Notes: generated by a model not told the origin, from the letters alone. 39,371 nucleotides of DNA from Atopobium sp. UBA2090 (GCA_002331575.1 DCZG01000155.1:49026-88396), one strand, 5' to 3'. Counted from the stretch's first letter, positions 8,427-17,373 are shown. Program-made: numbers and translations.

Positions 8427-9572
8427 CTAGCGCTTGACGGAACGAATGCTGAGCATGCAGACGCCGCCGATGAGCGAGAAGACGATGGAGACGACGAAGA
8501 CGCCCGGATAGCCGACGGCACCGATGACCGCGGCGGCGACGATGGGCGCGATGCCGAAGGTGCTGCGAAGGAAGAACAGGCAGAGCACGCCCAGGGCGAG
8601 GGAGATCGTCGAGAGTCCGACGGTGAGCTTCAGAAGGTGGAGCCTGTCGGAGGCGGGACCTGCGAAGAGACCCATGACGATGCCGAGTACGAGCATGATG
8701 GTGTTGATGAGCTGAATGATGCTCTGCGTCTGGTCACCATAGCAAAAGAAGTCGGTCAGGAGGTAGAGCATGTAGCCCGTGATGGCGAAGTTGCCCACGC
8801 CCTGGAACATCTTACCGATGAGGGCGAGGTAGTAGTCGCGCCCGTCCGACCATGAGGGAATGACCTTCGCAAAGGAGGTCTTCTTCTCGGTCTTGCCCTC
8901 GGCCTCGATGTGCTTGGCATCGTCGAGGTTCGACGGCTCATGAGCGATGAACACGGCGATGAGGGTTCCCACGAGGGCAACGACGCCAAAGATCGCGAAG
9001 CCCATGCGGTATTGGCTCAGGAACAGCGCACCGATGACGTTGAAGCCGTTGTTACCGAGGGCCATGCCAAGCCCGCCGTACGCTGACGACGCCGTCCCCT
9101 TACCGTCCTCGGGTGCGAAGTCAAGCCATGCGACCATCGGGGCGACGATGAAGTTGAGGGCAGCCTGACCGAGCATCCACATGACGAGCAGCACGGGGAT
9201 GGTCGGGGCGAACGACGCACCGACCATGGCGAGCATGAAGGCGACGGCGCCACCAACGATCCAGGGCGTGCGGCTTCCGAAGCGGGTGTGCGTCTTGTCC
9301 GAGAGGGCTCCGGCGACCATGTTGGACAGTGCGGCGACGATCATTCCCATGGCGGCGAAGAGCGCGATCGTGTTCACCTTGTTCGCAGGGTCGAGCTCCT
9401 GGACGAGGGAGGGCAGGAAGAGGCTGTTCATGACGATGTAGGGACCGAGCCACGAACCAGGGCCGATGATGAGTGCCGGAACCAGCCGCTTCAGGGGGAT
9501 GGTCTTCTTCGGGGCCGCCGCGTCACCTACGGTCTGGGCGCTCTCGAGCGCAGTGTTCTTCTCGCTGGACAT
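8427..9572 (-). CDS. MFS sugar transporter (GPH/SLC45-like), probably internally deleted
   Basis: 381 aa, major-facilitator type. The loop after TM2 carries the signature GALSDKTHTRFGSRTPWI; a basic inter-half loop lies around 220-245. Related transporters are usually about 430-450 aa. Near 340 the chain runs FFLRSTFGI directly into APIVAAAVIGAVG, skipping what should be TM10 and the loop before TM11; the frame is kept. The ATG overlaps the stop of the upstream GH43 gene (TAATG), so translation is coupled, and import of xylosides or arabinosides is likely. With one helix missing the protein may be non-functional. The deletion is inferred from remembered family length and spacing. Confidence 0.8.
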   Translation of the reverse strand: MSSEKNTALESAQTVGDAAAPKKTIPLKRLVPALIIGPGSWLGPYIVMNSLFLPSLVQELDPANKVNTIALFAAMGMIVAALSNMVAGALSDKTHTRFGSRTPWIVGGAVAFMLAMVGASFAPTIPVLLVMWMLGQAALNFIVAPMVAWLDFAPEDGKGTASSAYGGLGMALGNNGFNVIGALFLSQYRMGFAIFGVVALVGTLIAVFIAHEPSNLDDAKHIEAEGKTEKKTSFAKVIPSWSDGRDYYLALIGKMFQGVGNFAITGYMLYLLTDFFCYGDQTQSIIQLINTIMLVLGIVMGLFAGPASDRLHLLKLTVGLSTISLALGVLCLFFLRSTFGIAPIVAAAVIGAVGYPGVFVVSIVFSLIGGVCMLSIRSVKR

Positions 9573-11239
9573 TACTCCTCGCCTCCGAGGTTGTTCGTGA
9601 CCGTGTAGTAAGAGTACTCGCCGAATGACTCATGCTGGCAGGCGTCGACCGCGCCGATGAAGTTGAAGAGCCCCGTGAAACCGCCGATCTCTCCCGGCTC
9701 TCCGTTCACACCCTCGTCAGAGAGGTAGCAGACGTCAAAGTCACCGCAGATCTGCAGCCAGTCCGCACCCTCTTCCATACGGTAGAGCACCTTCGCGATG
9801 CCATGGTCGTAGGAGATCCTGATCACGACCGAGTTGCGGGGGACGTCCACCTCGTCGAACTCATAATCGATGCGCACGCCGTGCATCGCCTGAAGCACGC
9901 GCAGGACGACATGGCTCTCATCGTCGGCAAGGCACAGGCGCGCAAAGAGCCAGTTGTTCGAATCGTAGTAGAGACCTGCGCCCGCGCTCTGCGAGTAGTG
10001 GGTCGGTTCGAAGCTGACCTTCGTCTGCACCGCATAGTCAAAGGAGGTCGCTCGCGTAGCCATGATGGAGGGGTTGTTCTGCGAGAAGAACGAGTTGTTG
10101 CCATAGATGCGGAGCACGCCGTCGTGCGAGCCGTCGATCCATCCGTCCGACTGCTCGTGATAGGGCGTCATGAAACGAAGGTCATAGCCTGATTCCTCGA
10201 AACGATCGTCGATGTCAAAGCGGCTCATGTCCTGAACCACGTCGCCGGCGACAGGCACCTCCATCTTCGCGAGGTTGGTCCCGTCAGACATGCGGAGCCA
10301 CCCGTCCTCGGTCCAGTCGACCTTCTGGAGCGAGGTCTCGCGGCCAAGCGGGTTGAGGAGCTTGCCGGGAAGAGGACGCGACATCAGATGCGCGACGTAC
10401 CAGTCCCCCGTCGGGCGTGCCAACCAGCGACCCATGGCCGGCCTTCTGCATGATCGAGTGGGGATTGAACATCTCGAAGTGACCCGCGTCGGGGTCGCCC
10501 AGCGAGAAGAGGTGAGCGGGCTGGGACGTGATGATGGGCTCTCCCGAGGGATCTCCCTCATAGGGACCGAAGACCTCACTCGAGCGACCCACCTCGACCC
10601 CGTGACCATAGCCCGTCCCACCCGCGGCAATGATCAAGTAGTAGTACCCATCGTGCTTATAGAGCTGGGGTGCCTCCGCGCAGCCGCGCGTGGTGAATCC
10701 CTGCGTGACGCGATGCCACTCCCCCATCTTCCCGGAATCGAGGTCCACCTCGGCAATCACGATATGGCCAGGCGCCTGGTAACGGGGGCGCGTCTCCCAC
10801 TCGAGAATCGAGACATAGTGCCTTCCGTCCTCGTCATGGAAGAGCGATGGATCGAAGCCAATGGACGTCAGATAGATGGGCTTGGACCACGGACCGCGAA
10901 TGTCATCCGCGCACATGGCATAAGAATCGGAGTTGAACTCTCTCGACCTGCCATGTTCTGCATGTGGGAGTAGACGAGCCAGTACTTCTCCACCGACGCA
11001 TCGTAGGAGAGATGGGGTGCCCAGATGCCCGCGGGAGTGTTCGTACCGCGCAGGTCGACCTCGCCGGCAGTCAGAGCATAGGCGATGAGATCCCAGTTTG
11101 CCAGGTCCTTCGAGTGGAAGATCTGAACGCCAGGGTTCCAGTGAAACGTCGAGTTGGCAATATAATAATCATCCCCAACCCTCAGGATTGAGGGGTCGGG
11201 CGCCATTCCGGGAATGACGGGGTTCTTCAACGTTCCCAT
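9572..11239 (-). pseudogene. GH43 beta-xylosidase/arabinofuranosidase gene with two frameshifts
   Basis: Three adjoining frames together encode one protein of about 554 aa, the usual length of GH43 XynB-type enzymes. The ATG at 11239 has AGGAGG upstream. Catalytic-base Asp lies in GMAPDPSILRVGDDYY, the second Asp in GFDPSLFHDEDG, and the acid Glu in CAEAPQLYKHDGYYYL; a C-terminal beta-sandwich domain follows. Shift 1 is at 10938-10944 (an extra AG in a CT/GA repeat) and shift 2 at 10405-10409 (five C where four restore the frame). Upstream of shift 1 only the first ~100 residues would be made. The net change is +3 nt. It is either a recent pseudogene or a sequence error. It heads an operon with the MFS gene. 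Confidence 0.85.
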
Positions 11240-11394
11240 GGTTCCTCCTCGCATCTCAAGTACCTTTTATCTGACATTTGGGATACTAAGACGGTTCCGT
11301 GGACGCTGACTCACAACCGCGCTATCATGACAAGGATGATTGCTGGAGTAGTAAGAATAGTCACTTTTTTGGAAACGTCTGTCAGAAGGTGACC

Positions 11395-12246
11395 ATGGGA
11401 GAGCTCGATCCTGGCACGCACCTTGAGAGTGTTGTTCCGGACTTGCGACACGGCGTACGCTTCTATTACTCCGACGAGCCGCGCCCCAAGTATGTTCCCT
11501 TCCACTGGCACAACAGCGTCGAGCTCGTGTATGTGCTCGACGGTCACCTCCGCTTTGTGATCGGCGGGCATCCACTCCATGTCCGGACGGGTGAGTTCGC
11601 CATGGTCCAGTCGGGAGCCGTCCACGACGTCGCGAGCGGACCAAACCACGCATATGTCCTTCAGGTTCCCCTGCGCGCCATCAGGCCCTTCTTCTCGAAC
11701 CCCGAGTCAGTGGCCTTTGTCAACGGGAGGACATGGACACCTGAGTATGCAGATGTGATCGCCCAAGTACAAAAGATGGGCGACATCGTCAAGCACCCCT
11801 CGGCTGAGGGAGACTTCGACTTTGAGATTTGTCTCCTCAACATTCTCAAGCGCATGTTCTGCTCGTTCAGGGACCCCGAGCCCCACTCCGCCTCGGATGC
11901 TCGCATCAAGGAAATCCTTGCGTACCTCCAGGACCATGTGACCGAGACGATATCGGTCGGCGAGCTCGCCTCGCTCTTTGGCTACAACCCCAGTTACCTC
12001 TCCCGCATGTTCAAGGAGCAGACGGGCATCTCGCTCGTAAGCTACGTCTACACGCTCAGGGTCAACAGGCTCTACGAAGACCTCCTCGAGACCGACCTCA
12101 GCGTCACCGAACTCATGGCAGCCGACGGACTCACCAATCCGCGCCTGGCACGACAGGTGTTCCAGCGACAATTCGGGATGCTGCCCAAGGACGTTCGAGC
12201 GAGAAAAGCCTGCGACCAGAAGCCAGACCCTGACCGGCCAGCTTGA
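11395..12246 (+). CDS. AraC-family transcriptional regulator, cupin sensor domain
   Basis: 283 aa from the ATG at 11395, chosen for the AGAAGGTGA ribosome site; the frame is open upstream without such a site. The N-terminal half is an AraC-type cupin with KYVPFHWHNSVELVYVLDG. The C-terminal ~100 residues hold the two-helix-turn-helix domain, including ISVGELASLFGYNPSYLSRM and, in the second unit, LSVTELMAADGL. It is divergent from the GH43-MFS operon, which it most likely activates in response to a xylose- or arabinose-containing sugar (inference from position). Confidence 0.9.
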   Translation: MGELDPGTHLESVVPDLRHGVRFYYSDEPRPKYVPFHWHNSVELVYVLDGHLRFVIGGHPLHVRTGEFAMVQSGAVHDVASGPNHAYVLQVPLRAIRPFFSNPESVAFVNGRTWTPEYADVIAQVQKMGDIVKHPSAEGDFDFEICLLNILKRMFCSFRDPEPHSASDARIKEILAYLQDHVTETISVGELASLFGYNPSYLSRMFKEQTGISLVSYVYTLRVNRLYEDLLETDLSVTELMAADGLTNPRLARQVFQRQFGMLPKDVRARKACDQKPDPDRPA

Positions 12247-12345
12247 TTCTTTGACGACAGCGACGAGAACGCATGCGTGACGGTTGTCCCGTATTTGCCC
12301 AAACAGACAACGCTCGCGAGGCTGGGCAGAACTTCATAGAATGAT

Positions 12346-12376
12346 TCTCTATCTATAGAGTTTCTATAGATAGAGA
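12346..12376. repeat. AT-rich perfect hairpin between convergent regulator genes
   Basis: TCTCTATCTATAGA (12346-12359) and TCTATAGATAGAGA (12363-12376) are perfect 14-bp arms with a GTT loop. The AT content stands out from the surroundings. It sits between the ends of the araC-type gene (+) and the rpiR gene (-). A bidirectional terminator is possible, though no clear U-run follows on either strand; a protein site is the alternative. Confidence 0.6.
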
Positions 12377-12420
12377 TTGCTTAAGCGTATGAGGTCCTTC
12401 GAGGGGCTGGACCGCCCCCC

Positions 12421-13191
12421 CTACCCCCTGGCCGACGCCTTCGCTGCGCCCGAGAGGCCGAACAGCATCACGAAGAAGATCATCGAGTTCTGGGGCTCGA
12501 GGTAATACGGCAGCTTGAGCGAGGCCCAGGTCGGCAGGAGCACGACCTCGTCGCACTGACCGGAGTGCGGGTGCGACGCCGTGTGGGTGACGAGCACGAT
12601 GTAGGGACGACGATTCTTTCCCACCGTCGACAGCGTCGAGAAGAGGTTCGAGAAGGTCGGGTTCTTGGACGAGAACATCACGATGACGTCGCGGTCGCAC
12701 ATCGTGTGGACCGTCTCGGTCTCGCTTCCCCAGGGCACGTAGTGCGACGGGATAGAGTCCTCCACGAGTCGGTGAGCGAGCATACGCGCAGGGACGTCGC
12801 TCTGGCCGGCGCCCATCACGTACACGTGGTTGGCCTTGGCGAGGCGCTCGGAGAGCGCGGCGAGCTTCTCGGCATCAAGCGCGTCATGCGTGGCGTGGAG
12901 CAATGCGGCCAGGCTCTCGGCGGGGTTGTTCTCCTCGACGGTTCCCTCGTCGCTGAAGCGTCTGAGCGTGAGCGACTGGTGCAGCCCCATCCGGAAATCC
13001 CCGTAGCCCTCGAAGCCCGACTTCTGGCAGAAGCGGCTGATGGCGCTCTGCGACACTCCGAAGCGACGCGCGAGCTCCATGCTCGAGCAGCCGAGAACGG
13101 CGTCGGGATGGGCCGCGACGATGTCGTACACCGCGCGCTCCTTGGGGGTGAGCGCCTCCTTGTGCATCTCGACCTGGCTCAGCGCGTCCAT
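12421..13191 (-). CDS. MurR/RpiR-family transcriptional regulator near the tannase gene
   Basis: 256 aa. The HTH_6 domain (about 1-75) includes MELARRFGVSQSAISRFCQK. The SIS domain (about 95-230) has a MGAGQSD sugar-phosphate loop and VIVMFSSKN. AAAGGAG lies just before the ATG. It is downstream of the tannase and EIIBC genes on the same strand, 84 bp after the tannase, so it is probably the last gene of that group and its local regulator, sensing a phosphorylated sugar. The C-terminus ends in a short hydrophobic stretch (MIFFVMLFGLSG). Confidence 0.9.
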   Translation of the reverse strand: MDALSQVEMHKEALTPKERAVYDIVAAHPDAVLGCSSMELARRFGVSQSAISRFCQKSGFEGYGDFRMGLHQSLTLRRFSDEGTVEENNPAESLAALLHATHDALDAEKLAALSERLAKANHVYVMGAGQSDVPARMLAHRLVEDSIPSHYVPWGSETETVHTMCDRDVIVMFSSKNPTFSNLFSTLSTVGKNRRPYIVLVTHTASHPHSGQCDEVVLLPTWASLKLPYYLEPQNSMIFFVMLFGLSGAAKASARG

Positions 13192-13275
13192 GGAGCTCCT
13201 TTCGGCGTGATCTTCTCATTCAGGATAGCGCGAATGAACTGCCAGGAACGCCGAAGGTCCCGCTGGATCTGCTCG

Positions 13276-14778
13276 CTACCCGCAGAGGCCGTCAATCCAG
13301 GCGAACAGCTCCGGCAGGTCATAGTCGCCGCTGTGGGGAAGGCCCCACGGCAGGGCGAAGTCCACGTCGTAGCCGGCGTTGGCGAGCGAGGTCGCGAGAA
13401 TCACGGGGATGGCAAGTGAGGTGTCACGGTCGTAGGAGCCGTGGCGAACGCGCCAGTGGCTACAGCAGCCGTCGCATCGACCGACGTACGTGAGGGGGTT
13501 CATCATCGCGATGACCTTCTCGTCGGCAAGCTCGCCTCCCACTGCACTATGCTCGTGGCTGTAGGCGGTGAAGTGGCGGGCTTCGACGACCTCGTCGCCG
13601 AACTCCTCGTTCTCGGGCTTCTCGAGGGAGAGGCCGTCGAAGGCGGGGGCGGGCTTCATGCGGCTGGTCGCGCGGACGAAGGCCTCCCAGTCGAGTCCGA
13701 CCACCTTGCCGTCGCGAATGTCGAGATAATCAAGGCCGTCTACCTGCGCACCGTCGGTGATGAGGCAGGCGAGGCGCTTCTCGGAGTCGTGCGTCTCGAG
13801 CTCGCGCTGCGCAGATGAGATGAGCCACTTCTCGACCCACTCATGAAAACTGCCTTGACCGCTCTCGTCGAGTTCGAGCACACGGCCCTCGCCGTCGGTA
13901 AGGCGGAGACCGGAGACGTAAGCCGGAAAGAGCGACGCGATTTCGTGGGACGTCTTGACCTGGTCCTCGTCCATCATGCCGTCCTCGACGAGTCTGACGA
14001 TTCCCCCGTCCTTGCGCCGGAAGTGGGTCACATGGAAGTCGTCGACACCCGCGAACTGCCATTCGTATGCGGCGTCGGAGTGCTCGAGGTTGTGGATCGG
14101 GCAGTAGCAGCTCGCGCCGAAGACGTCGTCGCGCTCGTCCATCACTGCGCCGATCTGCTCGAGATAGGGGTCAAAGTCCGCGCTGTTTCCCGACGCGCCC
14201 GTGAGGGCGGAGAGCGCGCCACCCGCCGAGGTGCCGTTCGTGAAGATGCGTTCGACGTCACCGGGCACAAGAGCTGCGTTGTGGCGAAGGTAGCGGATTG
14301 CGGCCTTCTGGTCGACGACGAAGGCGGGGGCGCGACCGCACATCCTGCCGCTCGCTGCGGCGCCTTCTCCCTCGGAGGCCTTGCTGCCCTCGAAGAACTC
14401 GCTGCTCGCCTTCCCCGACGTCCTGCCGCGAACGCCGGCGCTGGCCACGACGTAGCCATGCTCGAGCGCGTCAAAGACAGAGTTCGTGGGAAGGAAGCGG
14501 CCCTCGCCCGGCGCGTCGGCGGCCCCTGGCATGTACCCGCCCACGGTGTTGGGGAAGAAGATGGGTGCCGTGTGCAGGTCATAGCCGTTGACGCTCTCAC
14601 CGGAGAAGAAGGCGAGCGGGGCGAAGAGGCTGAGCGTCTGAATCGGATCGAGGGGGTTCGAGCAGTACGGGACGCCTTCCCAAGCGCGGTACTCGATGGT
14701 GCGCCCATCCAGTGTCAGCGTCCTGTCCTGGCATGCCCTCGTGTCAAAGACCAGCTCGTTCGTTGTGGATCCGCTCAT
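13276..14778 (-). CDS. Subtype-B tannase (tannin acyl hydrolase)
   Basis: 500 aa from the ATG at 14778 with GGAAGG upstream; no signal peptide, so cytosolic. The sequence resembles bacterial TanB tannases closely (from memory, Lactobacillus plantarum). Shared features: PNTVGGYMPG, nucleophile elbow GTSAGG (Ser184), CPIHNLEH, AYEWQF, HWRVRHGSYDRDTS (Asp450) and LPHSGDYD (His482). The Asp-His spacing of 32 equals the 419/451 spacing I recall for TanB. Tannases split galloyl esters of glucose or catechins, releasing gallate. It lies downstream of a PTS EIIBC and upstream of an RpiR regulator, suggesting that galloylated or phenolic glycosides are imported here. No gallate decarboxylase is in view. 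A feruloyl-esterase-like role is the main alternative. Confidence 0.88.
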   Translation of the reverse strand: MSGSTTNELVFDTRACQDRTLTLDGRTIEYRAWEGVPYCSNPLDPIQTLSLFAPLAFFSGESVNGYDLHTAPIFFPNTVGGYMPGAADAPGEGRFLPTNSVFDALEHGYVVASAGVRGRTSGKASSEFFEGSKASEGEGAAASGRMCGRAPAFVVDQKAAIRYLRHNAALVPGDVERIFTNGTSAGGALSALTGASGNSADFDPYLEQIGAVMDERDDVFGASCYCPIHNLEHSDAAYEWQFAGVDDFHVTHFRRKDGGIVRLVEDGMMDEDQVKTSHEIASLFPAYVSGLRLTDGEGRVLELDESGQGSFHEWVEKWLISSAQRELETHDSEKRLACLITDGAQVDGLDYLDIRDGKVVGLDWEAFVRATSRMKPAPAFDGLSLEKPENEEFGDEVVEARHFTAYSHEHSAVGGELADEKVIAMMNPLTYVGRCDGCCSHWRVRHGSYDRDTSLAIPVILATSLANAGYDVDFALPWGLPHSGDYDLPELFAWIDGLCG

Positions 14779-14833
14779 GATCGCCCTTCCGCGCTTGTCA
14801 CGTATCAGATGGTCTTGCCTATGAGAAAACAAG

Positions 14834-14867
14834 CGGGCTGGCAGGAATCGACGTTCCTGCCAGCCCG
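14834..14867 (-). terminator. Terminator between EIIBC and tannase genes
   Basis: CGGGCTGGCAGGAA (14834-14847) pairs perfectly with TTCCTGCCAGCCCG (14854-14867). On the minus strand it is followed by CTTGTTTTC. It may end EIIBC transcripts or reduce read-through into the tannase gene. Confidence 0.8.
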
Positions 14868-14883
14868 GTCGGACAGGGGTCCC

Positions 14884-16341
14884 TTACTCGCCGAAGGTCT
14901 CCTTCTCGGCCTTCTCGTCCCAGAGGATCCACTGGAGGATGAACTCCGCGACCATGGCCACGCCGATGCCGATGCAGCAGACCAGGAAGTTGGACCAGTC
15001 GCCGTTGGGGTTGATGTAGTTGGCCAGACCAAAGAGACCGCTGCCGCCGAAGACGTAGATCTTGCCCTTGAGGGCGCCGATGACCGCGCCGCCGATGCAG
15101 CCGCCGAGGATGTTGATCACGTAGGGCTTCTTGAGAGGAATGAGGATCGAGTACATGAGGGGCTCGCCGACGCCCATGACCTGAGAGATCCAGGCGGGAA
15201 GCGCGAGCTCGCGGCACTTCTTGGTCTTGCAGCGAAGCGTGACGCAGAGGCCCTGAGACATACCGACCATGGGGCCGATGCCACCGGCGGCCATCACGTA
15301 GTCGAAGCCCTGGGCGGCGATGCTGGAGAGGCCGAGGCCGATGATGACCCAGTGCAGACCGAACATGACGAGCACACCGAAGCCGCCACCGATGATCGCG
15401 CCGCCGACGAGGCCGCCGACGATGCCTGCGTTGAAGAGGGCGGAGATGAGCAGGAAGATGACGCCGCAGACACCCTGGACGACGGGGCCGATCACGAGGT
15501 AGGTCAGGGGAACGGTGATGACGAGGGTCAGCAGGGGCGTGAACATGTCGCGGATCATGTCAGGAAGGCTCTTCTTGAAGGCGTGCTCGAGCAGGGACGC
15601 CACGTACACGGCGACCATAATCGGGATGATCGAGGAGGTGTAGCCAGAGCCCGGCATGACGATGGGCAGACCGAAGAACGTGTTGAAGTAGTCCATCTGG
15701 AAGGGCGTGCCCGCGAAGAGGGAGCCGGCGACCGGGAGGGTCGTCGCGATGTTGACCATCGCGGGATAGACGAGCGCACCGCCGATTGCCGCACCGACGA
15801 ACTCGTTGCACTTGAACTTCTTCGCCGCCGTGAATCCGAGGAGGATGGGGAGGAAGTAGAAGAAGCCGTCGCCGACCGCGTACAGGATCATGTAGACGCC
15901 GCTGGTCGGATCGAGCCAGCCGAGCGCCGTGCACAGCGACATGAGGCCTTTGATGATACCGGCTGCGGTAAGGACGGGGAGAACGGGCATCAGGACGCCG
16001 GACATGGTGTTCATGAGGCGGTTGAGGAGGCTGTTCTTCTCAGCGCTCTTGTCGTCCTCCTCGACGGGAACCTCTCCACCGCCGGCGATTGCGGGGAAGT
16101 CCTCGAGGATCTCGTCGTAGACGGCCGTGACCTTGTTGCCGATGACGACCTGGTACATGCCGCCCGCCTGCATGACCTGAATGACTCCGTCGGTCTTCTC
16201 GAGAACGTCCTTCTTTGCGACGGACTCATCCTTGAGTACGAAGCGGAGCCGCGTGATGCAGTGCGTCAGTGACTTGACGTTGTCGGTACCACCCACGTTC
16301 TCGATAATCGTACGGGCCAATTGCTCGTGCTTGCCAGCCAT
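14884..16341 (-). CDS. PTS beta-glucoside-type transporter subunit EIIBC (tannase locus)
   Basis: 485 aa from the ATG at 16341, which has GGGAGGAAAC upstream; an ATG 12 nt earlier overlaps that ribosome site and is less likely. EIIB has phospho-Cys28 in THCITRLRF. The EIIC domain runs from about 105 to 475 with many hydrophobic helices; the conserved GITEP position reads GVGEPLMYSILIP. No EIIA domain is fused, so an external EIIA is needed. It is separated from the tannase by a 105-bp gap with a terminator-like hairpin. Together with RpiR it forms a transport-hydrolysis-regulation unit; the sugar is not determined. Confidence 0.92.
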   Translation of the reverse strand: MAGKHEQLARTIIENVGGTDNVKSLTHCITRLRFVLKDESVAKKDVLEKTDGVIQVMQAGGMYQVVIGNKVTAVYDEILEDFPAIAGGGEVPVEEDDKSAEKNSLLNRLMNTMSGVLMPVLPVLTAAGIIKGLMSLCTALGWLDPTSGVYMILYAVGDGFFYFLPILLGFTAAKKFKCNEFVGAAIGGALVYPAMVNIATTLPVAGSLFAGTPFQMDYFNTFFGLPIVMPGSGYTSSIIPIMVAVYVASLLEHAFKKSLPDMIRDMFTPLLTLVITVPLTYLVIGPVVQGVCGVIFLLISALFNAGIVGGLVGGAIIGGGFGVLVMFGLHWVIIGLGLSSIAAQGFDYVMAAGGIGPMVGMSQGLCVTLRCKTKKCRELALPAWISQVMGVGEPLMYSILIPLKKPYVINILGGCIGGAVIGALKGKIYVFGGSGLFGLANYINPNGDWSNFLVCCIGIGVAMVAEFILQWILWDEKAEKETFGE

Positions 16342-16365
16342 GTTTCCTCCCATGAATCGGATACC

Positions 16366-16439
16366 AGTGAATCACTCATTCACTTCCGTTGAATGGATTG
16401 TAGCATGTTCATTCATGATGTACTGACTGAATGATTCAG
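16366..16439 (-). promoter_or_regulatory. Two TGAAT/ATTCA palindromes upstream of the EIIBC gene
   Basis: AGTGAAT-N5-ATTCACT at 16366-16384 and CTGAAT-G-ATTCAG at 16427-16439 share half-sites. Between them the minus strand reads TACAAT (16397-16402), a plausible -10. The spacing, with sites on both sides of the -10, suggests an operator pair, perhaps for the RpiR regulator at 12421-13191. Confidence 0.55.
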
Positions 16440-16526
16440 ATTCACGAACGGTAGGTATTTGCTCGTGAGCGGTCATCGTTTGAGGAGAAGCCCGCAGCAG
16501 CACCGACAACGAGCGATCGTCAGCGA

Positions 16527-16811
16527 TCAGCCTTCGGAGGCTTCCTCCGCTGGCAGCGGGGACGAAAGCAGCTGACCCGTCATGCGCAGGTGATTGACGA
16601 TGCGGTCGCCACCCCCAAGCTCGATGACGAGGTATTTGCCCCTTCTGCCCACACCTCGCATCGTCCGTTCTGTCACCAGGGCAGCGAACGGGAGCGCCTC
16701 GGGGTACGCGGTGACGAGCGGGCTGCCAATCTCGAACGACTCAATCGTGCAGCCGACGAGCTGCGGACCTATGATGCGACGAATCGTCTTGACCTCTGGC
16801 AGCTCAGGCAT
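16527..16811 (-). pseudogene. mutM: MutM/Fpg N-terminal fragment
   Basis: 94 aa starting MPELPEVKTIRRIIGP, the N-terminus of formamidopyrimidine-DNA glycosylase. The catalytic Pro2 and Glu3 and the Lys in GRRGKYL are present, and the match holds through NHLRMTGQLL. It then diverges and stops; a full enzyme is about 270-290 aa. The DNA-binding H2TH helices and the zinc finger are missing, so excision of 8-oxoguanine is not expected. It follows the truncated ATPase gene by 33 nt. The parent gene may exist elsewhere in the genome. Confidence 0.85.
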
Positions 16812-16844
16812 GAGGCCCTTCTTTGACTCATCAATGGTCTGCCG

Positions 16845-17303
16845 CTAGAAATCAAGGCTATCTTTGTCCAACAAGAAGTCGTAAATGTTCATCACGAGAA
16901 TACCGTTCTCGTTATAGTGTGGCTCAAGGCCTTCCTTTGTGACGATTATCTTCTTGAACCCGTCGTCCACCTTGAGGAGCGAACACTGCTCCTGCTTCCA
17001 CTTCTCAATTGTCGGCAGGGCGAAAGCTGACTGGATGTAGTACCTCTTGCTCCCCTTGTTGCAGACGAAGTCAATCTCCAGCTGCACGCGATGCGTCTTG
17101 CCGTCCTCTCCCTTCACGGTCGAGGGGACAACGCCGACATCAACATCGCAGCCACGTGCGGCAAGCTCGTTATAGATCACGTTCTCCATAATGTGGGTCT
17201 CCTCCATCTGCCGGAAGTTCATGCGTGCGTTTCGGAGTCCCAGGTCAGTGAAGTAGAGCTTATACGGAGTGCCGATGTAGCGGCGCCATGGTTTCCGCCT
17301 CAA
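16845..17303 (-). pseudogene. C-terminal fragment of a DUF4143 AAA+ ATPase
   Basis: About 150 aa matching only the end of the DUF4143 ATPase family: YIGTPYKLYFTDLGLRN, HIMENVIYNELAARG and the nuclease-like EIDFVCNKGSKRYYIQ. The Walker A and B half is absent. Coding similarity ends at about 17290, exactly where a long inverted repeat begins, and the apparent start lies inside that repeat. It is therefore a truncated remnant, not a working gene. An intact family member is at 33212-34513, but the sequence differs enough that this is a separate subfamily. Confidence 0.82.
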
Positions 17304-17373
17304 GTACTATCTGAAATTTGTGCAATCGTATGCGCGAAAATCAGATTTGACTTGAGGCAGCAACCATGGCGCC
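17282..17373. repeat. Long imperfect inverted repeat at the broken ATPase end
   Basis: GGCGCCATGGTT-TCC-GCCTCAAGT (17282-17305) faces ACTTGAGGC-AGC-AACCATGGCGCC (17350-17373): 21 of 24 positions pair. Inside, ATCTGA (17309-17314) pairs with TCAGAT (17341-17346). The whole could fold into one hairpin of about 90 nt. Confidence 0.85.

Noticed and set aside
13843..16272. A very long plus-strand open frame (about 800 codons) across the tannase and EIIBC genes
   Set aside because: It is the antisense shadow of two well-matched GC-rich genes on the minus strand, with biased Asp/Glu/Arg-rich composition and no domain.
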